Shown here one piece after another: positions 1 through 10,600 of a stretch of 64,000 nt of DNA (position 1 is the stretch's first letter; every line of letters starts with the position of its first letter). The translations under genes and the position numbers were made by a program. The stretch comes from Onchidella celtica (lineage: Eukaryota > Mollusca > Gastropoda > Systellommatophora > Onchidiidae). The stretch covers positions 49,582,824-49,646,823 of the forward strand of contig OZ007570.1 of NCBI GenBank assembly GCA_963931925.1, read 5' to 3'. Below the pieces are notes generated by a model. The model had not been told where the DNA came from. It worked only from the letters and a program-made list of their open reading frames with translations, and did no database searches.

Positions 1-430
1 TGGTGTTGGGAGTTCCCGTCCACACCCATAAAAGTTACCGAAGGGAATGAGTTGAACAGCGAATGTCCATGAAACGATTCTGGTGTTCCCAAACTTTAAG
101 TGCCATTTTGCATGGTAAATTTTAATTGTTTTCACTATATACGCCATAGCCTATATTCAATTCTTATAGATAATAATCCTGCGATTTACCTCGTTAAAAA
201 TAAATAAATAAATGAAATGGCAAAATCTTTATTTTATACCATAATCGAAAAACGCACGTTCTCCCCAGAACTCGAGGGTGGTTGGCGGGCATTTCTGGTA
301 GGGCCTCTTTCTGTCCTAAGTATCATTTTGCTATTTATTCTGTCCATTGTCTTGCTTCTTCTTAGCAAAAAGTGAATGTGATTGTGTACATAAATGCTTT
401 CTTCAAACTCAAGACTCAAATCCCCAGACA

Positions 431-460
431 CCCCTTCCCCCCCCCCTCCCCCCCCCCCAC
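431..460. repeat. Poly-C tracts
   Basis: Two runs of C broken by a few T. Similar C runs occur near 26450, 49330, 50190, 54120 and 58516, which is high for one 64-kb window. Confidence 0.9.
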
Positions 461-1723
461 TGCCCCAAATCCTCCAGTAGGCTTTTCATACGCCTGAGCC
501 ACTAGCACCCCCACCCCCTACCCTTTTTCGAGAGTAAATACATTAAAGGATGGCCCCTCGAAAGTACCGATCCCCATCTTAATACCCAGGACTTAAAATG
601 TCATGCGGATTCGTAAAGCTTGAGTTAGGTAAAGAGGAACCACGCGCCTCTGTTGTGATTCATTGAAGACAGCTGCTAGTTCTCCGCACGAAAGGAAAAA
701 GTGGATCCGTCAAAACGTGCAAGTGTTTGAGACTGGCACGTCTACGTGGGAACAGCAGATGTAGTTCCGTAGTGGCAGACAATGGTCAAATTTGATACAG
801 CTCGGTAAACGGATTACAAACCGCTGTGTTGAGTAAATGTAGATGTATTTAGTTCAGTGGCACGGCAAGAAAACGGATAACAACAGGAAATATTTGGCAC
901 GCTTTGGCGTCTTGGTAGGAAATTCGATTGGTGTGGGTTTTGATACAAAACTGAAACAAAAAAGAAAAAGAAAGACAGAAGGAAAGCTTTGAAATAGAAG
1001 TGGACCCTGTTTCTCTTACGCAGTAATTTAACTTAGACATTCCATACTTTGAGAAAATACATAAAAATAAAAATGTGTTTATGAAAGCGCGGCAAATGCC
1101 GAAAAGTTTATTCCTATGTACAAAATATTATGAATAAATTATATACGAGTACAATATACGGAACGCTGCCAGTAGTTTATTTTTACAGTCTGTTGTGGAT
1201 ACGCTCAAAGAGGATTTCACAGTATTTTTACAAAACAGTCACATTCCGCTAGGATACATTTTGATGTTTTACTGAACATAACTATAGAGGACGGTGTCTC
1301 GTAGCGTGAAAGTTAATATTGCTATTGTTTACAACAACTGTGGCCTATTTATCTACATAGAAAGTGAAACAGGGTAGCAGTATCATTTGCTTCTAACGGC
1401 AGTGTCAAAGTGGGTGAAATACAGTTGAAGCCCCACCGCAGGTTTCAGCGTGCGAATTGTAACGTTGTGCGATAATAAGATTTGAAAACTTACTAAACTT
1501 ATGGCAGTTTAAATGTGAGTTTGGAAAAAGCACGTCCACACGATAATGTTCACACTGTGCTAGGAAAACGCAAGACGACAGACAGAATATAACAGAATGA
1601 TAGGACAGACGGAGACGCTACTTGTGGCGTCCACTAACCACCTGCAAAAATGTGGCCAAAAAGAGTTTTTTTTTTGTCCTTCCTTTTTCTTGTTGCGTCC
1701 AAATCTGACTTCTGATTCAAGGC

Positions 1724-1725
<2 letters not shown>

Positions 1726-1756
<31 letters not shown>

Positions 1757-1757
1757 T
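1726..1757. repeat. TTA microsatellite heading a TATATAGCGC repeat
   Basis: About ten TTA units, followed by a TATATAGCGC...CTATGCGCTTTACAG segment to about 1803. A diverged relative of that segment is near 34120-34170 (TATATAGTG...GGCACTTTACAG), so this is probably a dispersed repeat of unknown class. Confidence 0.6.
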
Positions 1758-1865
1758 TATATAGCGCATAATCCATTTTTAAAATGCTCTATGCGCTTTA
1801 CAGAAGAAACCTGTCAACCACAGAGCAGGCTGGAGCGCATGCGGAGCTCTCAACACACTACACTG

Positions 1866-1925
1866 CTTCTTTCTCTCTCCCTGTCTCGCTCACTCTCTCT
1901 CTCTTTCTATCTCTCTCTATCTCAG
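1866..1925. repeat. CT-rich microsatellite
   Basis: Imperfect (CT)n with TCTCTC blocks. Confidence 0.85.
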
Positions 1926-2063
1926 AGCAAATTGTGACGCAGCCTGTTAGGCCAAGTACACAACTCACAACAGTTCACAACTCACAATACAAATATTTGA
2001 ATATTTATTAATAATAATATATATTTAATAATGAATAATAAATTTTGTTGTTGCTATTAATTT

Positions 2064-2310
2064 CAATTTTGCCCGGGCAGCGGCCTGTTCGGCCTGCTCT
2101 TTACGATTTCCAACTGCCAAGGTGTCTTTAACGTGCGCAACGTGCACACGGGCTCTCCGAATTTTTTCGTCCTTATCCGAGAAGACTAGGTACTCGATCC
2201 TACCCCTCAATAGGATCAGGGACTTGAAAATATGAGAAAAAGCCCAATTTCCAACATGCCTGCACTGCCAGGGTTTAGAACCCGGGACCCTTGGCATGAG
2301 AGGCGTTGCA
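2064..2310 (-). mobile_element. tRNA-derived SINE, copy 1 (truncated)
   Basis: The reverse complement matches the SINE body seen at 39208-39632: the GAGCAGGCCGAACAGGC block, the block containing GGATCGAGTACC, and a decayed tRNA B-box region near 2275-2290. It lacks the 3' tail and most of the tRNA head. Confidence 0.8.
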
Positions 2311-2426
2311 AAATACATTTTTTTTTTTGCTACATTTTTACTTTGTTTCAAGCATTGCTGCGACCCCACAGATTTCCTGTGTTGTTGTTTTTATAATTTG
2401 AGGTTTGAAAAGTTAGCACGTTCCCA

Positions 2427-2634
2427 GTCAGGACCCCTGCGGATATCCGACGCGTAACGATTGACGTCACATTTGTACGCAGTAATGACATCGTTCCTCC
2501 GTGCTTCCATCGGTTACGACATCATCGCGACGACGTCGGTCTGGTGTCTCTAACCGCCTCTATGGTCATCCTACCAATCTTATGGAAATCCTCTACGAAT
2601 CTAAGTCGGATTGACGTAAGGATGCTGGCTGGGT
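2427..2634. mobile_element. Short TIR element, CCCAGCCAG family, copy 1
   Basis: Ends in CCCAGTCAGGA and its near inverted repeat TGCTGGCTGGG. The interior shares ATCCTACCAATC and the TGACGTCA-like segments with copies near 5100-5293 and 18100-18278. No transposase is encoded. Confidence 0.6.
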
Positions 2635-4696
2635 TAATCTCCGTATTTCGAAAGTGACGGCAAATTGTTTAGTGTGCGTAGAAACCTTCTCCTGGGTTGG
2701 GCTGAGGCTGTAGACTCGATCTTCAACATAGATCTATTATAATATCTTCCGTGTAGACAAGTAGAGAGCTGGACCACTCCAATCGCTGCATGAAAGAAAG
2801 TGTGAAGTGCTCGAGTGACATCAAGTCTACCTTCCTGAAAGGTAAATAGGTAACTGGTACTTTCTCACTGTCGTTACTAACATCAGCAAGGCTGGCAACA
2901 GAATTCAGAATGGACAAAGACACCGAATGTGGTCGATGAGACTTTTCTGAGTCTGAGAAAGTGTAAGAATTTACAGTGCGTGGTGCGATAATTCGTGTGC
3001 AAAAATCAGCTTGAAGTAAAGATGTGTTAAAATTCTTGTATAACAATTCAATTTGGCAACACCGCCACCATGTTGTGCACAGGGGTTCCCAGCCTGGAGG
3101 AAATTTAACCCCAGAGGATAAACCATGCCTATCCAGAGGGTATTATTTGCTGATTCTGGATTTGGAAATCCACTTTGTCGGTGGCTTCATTGTGGTAGAA
3201 CTGTAAAATCAATTTACTGAACCAAATATGGTGGGGGTAAATTTACTTTCGAAAAGTTGCCAGCGGTAAACAGGAGGAGAAAGGTTAAGAATCAACCAAC
3301 CCAGCGAGCGAGGGGGTGGGGAAGCTGTAACTTTGATGTAAATATATAATGAAATAAAACTCCTATGAAACTCTCTCCTTTTTGTTTTCTTAGGTCCATA
3401 TTTTTCGGGGTCTCACCAGACTATCTGGGTTCTAAGCTGTAACGTGTTATCTTGTGCCTAATTCCAGTCCTGGACCAATATTGATTTGAACTTTCTAAGT
3501 TATATCGAATTTTTTTTTTGTTTTCTGAAATAGACAGTTGAGTGAACATTTTAACAGCCATAGAAGACAAATTTACAGACTTTTTAACAGCAGTCGGTGG
3601 TTTGATGTCGCGATGAAATTTCCCCTGTGTAAATTAGAATTTTTATTTTGAAAATCATTTCTATCCGGATTTCTACCACTTGTTTATGTAGTCCAGATAG
3701 CGAATAAGACGCATTTACATTCCTTTCAATCCTTGAGTCTTGCCTTTGAATTTATCAAGACTCGGTGGATTAGCTGACTTATCTGCGCAGTGTTGAACTT
3801 GGAGAGGAAATGGGAGGAGGCCGTGTTTTGTTTTATGCGCATCTTTCTAAGTAAATTTATAGCATTGATAGTGTATCTGATAACGTGTGGGTAGAGGCGA
3901 GGGAAGATTTATCAAAGTCTCTATGGTGGATAAACTACACTACTTGCACGGAATATAAAAATATGAATTATAACAAGGTGCGTCATTCTAACGAAATATT
4001 ATTTAAAAATAACAAAACAACATCAAGTTGCATCAAGTTTGAAGAAAACTTGAATTTTTTACGATTTTATTTTTTGTTTCATATATGTTAAATTATGTTT
4101 CATGCTATTTCATGTTTTTTTTTTATTTGCCTGTAGAAGGTCCCTGGACCGAAAGCTTGTTTTGCCGCTCCTTTTCCTTTTCGTTTTATTGTCTCGTTTC
4201 TATATTATTTCTTACGCGAGTCTGTGCAACGTACAACTTTTTCTTTTTTGTCTCATATTGACTTTGATATGTCAATGAAGTACACTTTACCCTGCACTCT
4301 AGGTGGTCGCAAATCTAAGACACTTAAAGCCATGGATTTTAGCACCTTACGGTAGTTAAACCTGTCAGATGCAGTGCTTATGCCGCGCCTGAGTTTGATC
4401 AATATTGTCTTTTACAGCCAGTGCTAGAAGTGCTGCATTTATTGCGGGAGTGTTCTCGTCGATTTCACTAGTAAGCACGATAACACGGCTACCGTAAATT
4501 ATTTCAAGGGTCTTATAAAACAACAAAATGTGTTATCCAAATCCGATACGAAAGCGTAACCACTGTGGACTGAGTTATCAAACCTAACAATAGAAATACA
4601 TTGTATATCATTTTGTAACTTTGTAATTCAGTGACCCTACACATTTCCAGTATTTTACTGCGTTGTTGTGCTATGAATATACTGAACTTCTTCTTT

Positions 4697-5100
4697 TCTC
4701 CCATTTGGGAACTTTGCTTAGTGTCATTGTAGCCCAGTTACAGTACAGTGCCGGTCGGCGGGGTTTTTTTTATTGGGGGGGGGGGGGGAGTAGGAGGGGG
4801 AGAGGGTGGGAGGGATAAATGTTATGTAATTTTGCCCGGGCAGTGATCTGTTCGGCCTGCTCTTTTCGATTTCCAACTGCCGGGGTATCTTAAACGCGCG
4901 CAGCATGCACACGGGCCCTCCGAGTTTTTTCATCCCTAGCCGAGAAGACTGGGTGCTCGATCCTACCCACCACGGGATCAGGGACAGGAAAATATGAGAA
5001 AAAGTCCCAAAATTTCAACACGCCTGCACCGAACGAGATTCGAACCCGGTACCTTCGGTAACTATGAGAGGCGAGCACCTTGCCTCTAGACCGCCAAGCG
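4697..5100 (-). mobile_element. tRNA-derived SINE, copy 2 (near full length)
   Basis: Read on the minus strand it has a tRNA-like head with B box GGGTTCGAATC (near 5037-5049), the common body, a G-rich insertion near 4770-4800, and the TTCCCAAATGGGA-type tail at 4697-4715. Confidence 0.85.
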
Positions 5101-5294
5101 ACTCTACGAAAATCCCACGGGTAGGATCGATGTCAGCATAGGAAATACAACGTTCCTACATAGATTGGCTTGTTACGACATATCGCTGACGTTGATTTGA
5201 TGTAAAGAACCCGCTCTTACGGTAATCCTACCAATCCTACGGAAATCCTATACAATCTACGTCGGGTGGTTGAGGTAGGCATGCTGACTGGGAT
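5100..5294. mobile_element. CCCAGCCAG family, copy 2
   Basis: Directly abuts the SINE head. It shares ATCCTACCAATCCTACGG and the terminal GCATGCTGACTGGG with the other copies; its left end is obscured by the SINE junction. Confidence 0.5.
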
Positions 5295-5325
5295 GTTTCG
5301 GATACGTTCTTATTTCTGTGAGAAT

Positions 5326-5525
5326 NNNNNNNNNNNNNNNNNNNNNNNNNNNNNNNNNNNNNNNNNNNNNNNNNNNNNNNNNNNNNNNNNNNNNNNNNNN
5401 NNNNNNNNNNNNNNNNNNNNNNNNNNNNNNNNNNNNNNNNNNNNNNNNNNNNNNNNNNNNNNNNNNNNNNNNNNNNNNNNNNNNNNNNNNNNNNNNNNNN
5501 NNNNNNNNNNNNNNNNNNNNNNNNN
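5326..5525. other. Assembly gap of 200 N
   Basis: A run of exactly 200 undetermined bases; real gap size unknown. Open frames crossing it are artefacts. Confidence 0.99.
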
Positions 5526-6213
5526 CTCCATCTATCAATGCCGCATATATTTGGGTTTCCATCCCACTCCGTGTTACTTTGGCCCTCGACATCGCTTCTA
5601 ACTTACTGGAGAGACACTCAGACAGGCGCGATCTCTGACAATACTTTATATGCTTTACTTTCAATCTCAAACATGCTTATCCAGCTGTTGGGGGGAGGAG
5701 GACAGAATCAGTGAGGGAGGAGAGATGGATGGGAATAACTTCTCCCCAGACACCACTGAAATAAATGGTAACACCTTCAGCGTCCTTGACAACAAATTCC
5801 AGCGCTACGCGAAGATCTCATAGAGGTAAACAGCCTTGATAAAGCCCAAGATTGTCTGAGAAAACATCTGCCCTTACACAGCAAGATCGAAAGATAATGC
5901 ATTCTTTTTTAACTTCACGTCTTGCCTAGCCCAAGGCGGTGGCTGTAAAGGGAAGGAACCTTGGTGAACTTGATACTGTTGTTCCGAGATTATCGCCCTC
6001 AATCTTTGATGTTCGCAGCAGAGCAATCGGAAACGGCGGTCGGTTTTCTTTGATGAGAACCAAATTTTTTCTTTTTTTTCTTTCTTTTTACTTTGAGGAT
6101 TGCAAATCGCGTCTTCAACATGTTGCAGTTGGCGTTGGCGATAGTGGTGGAAGTAATTACCTGTGGTGTATTTACGATAATGCCTATGATCATGGCAAAC
6201 CTTGAGTATGTGA

Positions 6214-6257
<44 letters not shown>

Positions 6258-6317
6258 TAGATGCGGACGAACGGACGGACAGACAAACAGGCAGGTATAT
6301 AGATAGATAGATAGATG

Positions 6318-6352
<35 letters not shown>

Positions 6353-6356
6353 GCAG
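6214..6356. repeat. GATA/GACA microsatellite
   Basis: Two blocks of (GATA)n separated by GGACGGACAGACAAAC-type units. Translations of this block produce repetitive open frames on both strands that are not genes. Confidence 0.95.
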
Positions 6357-6590
6357 ACATGCAAGCTGTTGCGGAAACACGGTGGGGCTGTTTAAACCTG
6401 AACCAATGGATTCCCAAGTGGACGCCACGGCCTGTGAAGCTACACCAGTTCTCCATTACCAACATTGTGGCCCCACATGCAAGGCTCAGATTCAAATCCT
6501 GGTAGCCCAGCTGCTGTCTGGTTGTCAAATCTGGCGCTGTCTCTCCGGAAATAATAATTATGTATGATTTCTGGAGAGAATACGTAGATC

Positions 6591-6739
6591 CAGTGGCGGA
6601 TCTGCTATGAAACTAATGAAGCTTAAGCTTCAGGGACCCCAAACCCGAAGGGACCCTGAATAAACTTTGTGTGGCTGGTTGCAAAAGGGCCCCATAACAG
6701 TTCAAGCTTCAGGATCTCAAAAATGTAGGTCCGCCGCTG
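6591..6739. mobile_element. hAT-like non-autonomous element, 149 bp
   Basis: The ends CAGTGGCGGATCTGC and GTAGGTCCGCCGCTG are imperfect inverted repeats. They are flanked by 8-bp near-direct repeats, CGTAGATC and CCTAGATC. An 8-bp duplication with CAG...CTG ends is the hAT pattern. No coding capacity. Confidence 0.7.
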
Positions 6740-7124
6740 CCTAGATCCCTTAGCTCCCTGATATCCCCGCACTCCAAAAATGAGTCCCTACTCCCAACTT
6801 GACTTGAGTCAGCTGGCGCGAAGAGAGACCTCACGCACTGACTCACAACAGATTTGTCTCAAGGCGCCACCAGCTTTTTGCTGCATTCATTTTGCAGAAT
6901 TTGTTACTATTTTTCTGCCATTGTCAACGTTTTAACGTTTTCGGAACCTGGCTACAAGTTGATCCCCTTACTTCCGTGACATGCATTTTATATGACATCC
7001 TCAGTGATGGTCAAGATCCTGTCTGTTATTTACATATTATATATATGTAAAATATATTTTAAGTAACGAGCAGGTTAAAAGTGGTTAGAAAGTAAGTGCC
7101 GAAATTCTCTTCTTTTTTTTCTTC

Positions 7125-7245
7125 ACCTTTTTTTTTTTTTTTTGCATCTAGAAATGAAACCTTTTTTTTTTTTTTTTGCATCTAGAAATGAAACCTTTTT
7201 TTTTTTTTTTGCATCTAGAAATGAAACCTTTTTTTTTTTTGGAGA
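7125..7245. repeat. Poly-T-linked tandem repeat upstream of the GTPase gene
   Basis: Three copies of GCATCTAGAAATGAAACC separated by T runs of 11-18 bases, period about 32-36 bp, 300 bp upstream of the start codon. Confidence 0.85.
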
Positions 7246-7329
7246 CGTGATGCCCTCAAGCAAAATTTCAGGAAATGATTTTTTAAATTTTTTTGCCCTC
7301 AAGCAAAGTTTCGGGAAATGGAGTGCTAC

Positions 7330-7546
7330 CGAAACAATAACCCTGTTGTGAGTATTTTGGCCACATGACCCGGGTAGCTCCTGCCATATTTTTTATCCAA
7401 ATCTTGTTTTTCAGTTTCAGAATTTCCCAGAAAACCAACCAAAGACTGTCGTCAATGAAGCCACGCCCACAATTCCATTCTCCTCTAATCTTACGGACTC
7501 AAGAAGGCGGGGCTGATTAATTCTGTATCTCGCCAGTCAGTCCAAA
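7330..7546 (+). promoter_or_regulatory. Probable promoter and 5' UTR of the GTPase gene
   Basis: GC-rich relative to its surroundings, with a GC-box-like GGCGGGGC at about 7507. No TATA box is evident. The transcription start was not determined. Confidence 0.35.
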
Positions 7547-7685
7547 ATGAGCAACCCTGGCTCCCCTGCCGAGGGCCAAAGCGCGGGCAGTGGGTCAACC
7601 CTCAAACCGTATTTAAGGAGGAAGAAGTCTTCGTTGGGCGAAACCAAAATCGCTGTCTTGGGGATGGCAGGAGTGGGCAAGAGCG
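7547..7685 (+). CDS. GTPase exon 1: N-terminal extension and P-loop
   Basis: Encodes a Gly/Ser-rich then basic extension followed by the KIAVLGMAGVGKS strand and P-loop. The donor GTAAGT starts at 7686 and splits an alanine codon (phase 1). Confidence 0.88.
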
Positions 7686-10600
7686 GTAAGTTGATTGGCT
7701 GGACTTGGGTTGCCTGGCTAGGTCGATTGGTTTGTCTGTTGTTCTGTGTCAAGTGTGTTCTTTACATTGGTGAATTGAATGTGAGTTGAAGTATCGTTGT
7801 AAAGCGTTTAGAGCTTGCATTTGACGGAATGAGATGTTGTAAAAAGTTGTTCATTATTATTATTGTCATTATCATTACTAGTCGACCCACGCAAGATAAA
7901 TCTTTCAGATTCTTTGTTTGAAGCCCAAGCGTATGTCTAGATCAAGGCTACATTAAAAGCAGCATTTGGATTCGATGCAATGACTAATAGGACTGGCGCA
8001 GAAATACACAGATTTGATAACGTTGATTTTCGACCACCAATGTGTACAGAGAGGTCAAGGACGGAATTTCCGGTCATGCTTTTTAATTCTACTCGATGAA
8101 ATGCGTTTCTGTTTTTGCGGCTCAAAATTTTTTTTATACAAATAATAGTAAAGACTGATTTTTGTTCAAAATGAATGTGTCCACGTAACTGTTCGTCAAA
8201 ATGTGATGCAGTACACCAAGTTTCATAATTTTTGATGGCGTAGTCGCAAAGTTTTAGCTGCTTACAGGTTCACTCTCTCGCTCAATTATAGTAAGATTAT
8301 TACTTTCTCGCAACTTTAGTGACTATGTTGCAGATAATTAAGAGTCAATAGCAAGAGCAAAGAAGAAGTCGAAAGTCAAAGCTGCACTAAGTGCAAAGTT
8401 CTCTCCTCTTGAGAACAATGGAGTTGTTGTTATTGTTTGGGCACAGGACGTTCAGAATATTTAATTTCCAAGTTCAATATGCATTACGTCTGTACCTTCT
8501 AATACCCGGCGCTCAATATTTTAAATACTTTAGCCGGTACCCAATGTTCTTCTTTCAGAACACTTTCCAATTTATCAACAAGTAATTTTTCATGATGATT
8601 ATTTACAAGAAAACTGATAATAAAGACAATATTGTCTCTATCGAAGCACTTCCATATTTGGTACACGTTCTAATTCATCAACATTTACTACTCTGTAATC
8701 TCGCACCAATTCAGATTCACTGTCGTTAATTAATAATTATAATGGTGTGCATGTGTGCGGTATTTGAAGCAAATATACTCGAAACAATAAGATGAGACAG
8801 CTAGCGCTTTTAGCCTGCACAGATTTCGCACCGCCACCTAGCAGCGAATGCATGGAAGTCATGAATAATGCACTATTTTACAAAGTCAGACAGGGAAAGT
8901 ATTGAATTTTGTTCAGCTGCCAGTGCAGGCATTGACTGACATCACCTATTTTGTATTTTTAACTTCAATCGCTGTGAGAAAACTCTGGCTTTTTTTTTTT
9001 TTTTTTTTTTGAGCCGCAGTAGCACTGTAACAAATCCGCATCATTCATTTATCATCATATCAACCATTCTTTTCATGCTGTGCGCCATGGGCCCCGACCC
9101 CGATCAGCGCACAAACTGTGTGCACCATTTTTTTTTTTAAAAGGCTAGAATAAGCTAGGTTAAACTCATCTTCCTAGCTTCAGATGAACGCAATCAATCC
9201 TTGAGAATTTTATTTTTTTACGACCACCAATAATAGAGTAATTCGCGGAGAACGCCCCCACAAGCTCATCCTTACATATCGCGACATTAGTTCTTGTTCT
9301 GTTCCAACTCCACTTTTCCTACAACTGAGACATTCGACGTTACATGTTTGTAGCTTTAGGATCGTGATAGGGAGTTGGAATAAATCGAAACGGTGAAATA
9401 GCTTGACAAGTGTCACAACGCATTTTAAACAAATGTCAAAGTGTGCATTTGTTATACTTTTTGTACATACTTAGAAGATCCCCAGTTCTTTCAGAAATAG
9501 ATGGAACAAAAAGAATATGTAGATATTGAATTTAAAATAAGGTGATTTGACCATTTGAAATGAGCTTCGCTGGATTAATTTTTTTTACAGAAAAATAATC
9601 TCTATCTGGGTACCAGTGTGATGTGAGAGAGGATTTAAACTTCTTGAACAAAATACAACACATACAAGAATTTTGAGCACCTCGCTTGGCATTAAATTTA
9701 TTCTCTACTAATTTAGTAAATACAGTTCATAACAAGAGTGATAGCCTACTTTCTTTAAGGCTGAAATTGTAAGTAATACCGAAACACAAGTAACTAGGGC
9801 CGACACATAACTAACCACGTGTACCCCTGGTCATTTTGAAAGGATGGTCAACCAAGTGGGCGAGACCAAGGATGGTCAACCTGGCTGGAATGGCCAGGCG
9901 TGTGGGCGAAACCTTTAGGTAAGGTAGCCGCTCCTCTGCAACATTGGCCTTGAGGGGTGAGGTGTGTGAGAAGGCCACCCAGTGGATTGAAAATCCAATT
10001 AAAAAATCAATGTGGGAAACTGATATTATAACACCAGATGGTTATGATAATAACATTGATGACAATCAAGATAAAAAGAAGTTAAAACAGAGATGAGATG
10101 AGATGAGGGAGGGGGAGAGGGAGAGATAGAGGAAGAGAGAGAGAGAGAAAGAGAGCGAGAGAGATGATGGTTTAGCACAAACAGTGCGATGGAAGCTGCC
10201 AATGTGCCAATTCTGAAATGGAGCAGTACATTTTTTTATGCGGTTTTCCCCTGCAACCGAGCGTGTAATTACCTGTGGTTGTATGTGCTCCAAAAATATC
10301 GCTTATATGATAGCTATTTGTGTTTGTTCCGTCGTTTTGTAATATCTTTCACCTGGAATTTGTTTGTTATAAACAGTACACGCGGAGTCATATTACGCCA
10401 CTGTTTTCTGTGTTCTCAGGAACCGTAGGCCAAGTGGTGTTTCGGTTAAGACTCGCGAAACTTCTGAATACTGCAGTGTTTTGAAAAAAGAATGTATTGG
10501 CCAAAAGGCAAAATTGTAAAGGAGTCGCAACAACAACAAATTTTTTACCGGGACTCAAAATTCTATACTGAAGTAATAATTAAGTATGTCCTATCGTTGG

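Larger units (their letters stand above)
1..7546. other. Upstream region of the GTPase gene; no protein gene seen
   Basis: No convincing coding exon was found on either strand. The stretch holds poly-C tracts near 431-460, a TTA microsatellite, CT and GATA repeats, two minus-strand SINE copies, two copies of a CCCAGCCAG-ended element, a hAT-like short element, a 200-N gap and a poly-T-rich tandem repeat close to the first exon. Open frames here are short and coincide with simple repeats or SINE sequence. Confidence 0.7.

Noticed and set aside
5257-5670. Open frames spanning the N run on both strands
   Set aside because: They exist only because undetermined bases are read as open; there is no coding evidence.
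5874-6528. Long minus-strand frames rich in Ser-Ile-Tyr-Leu
   Set aside because: Translations of the GATA microsatellite in several frames.
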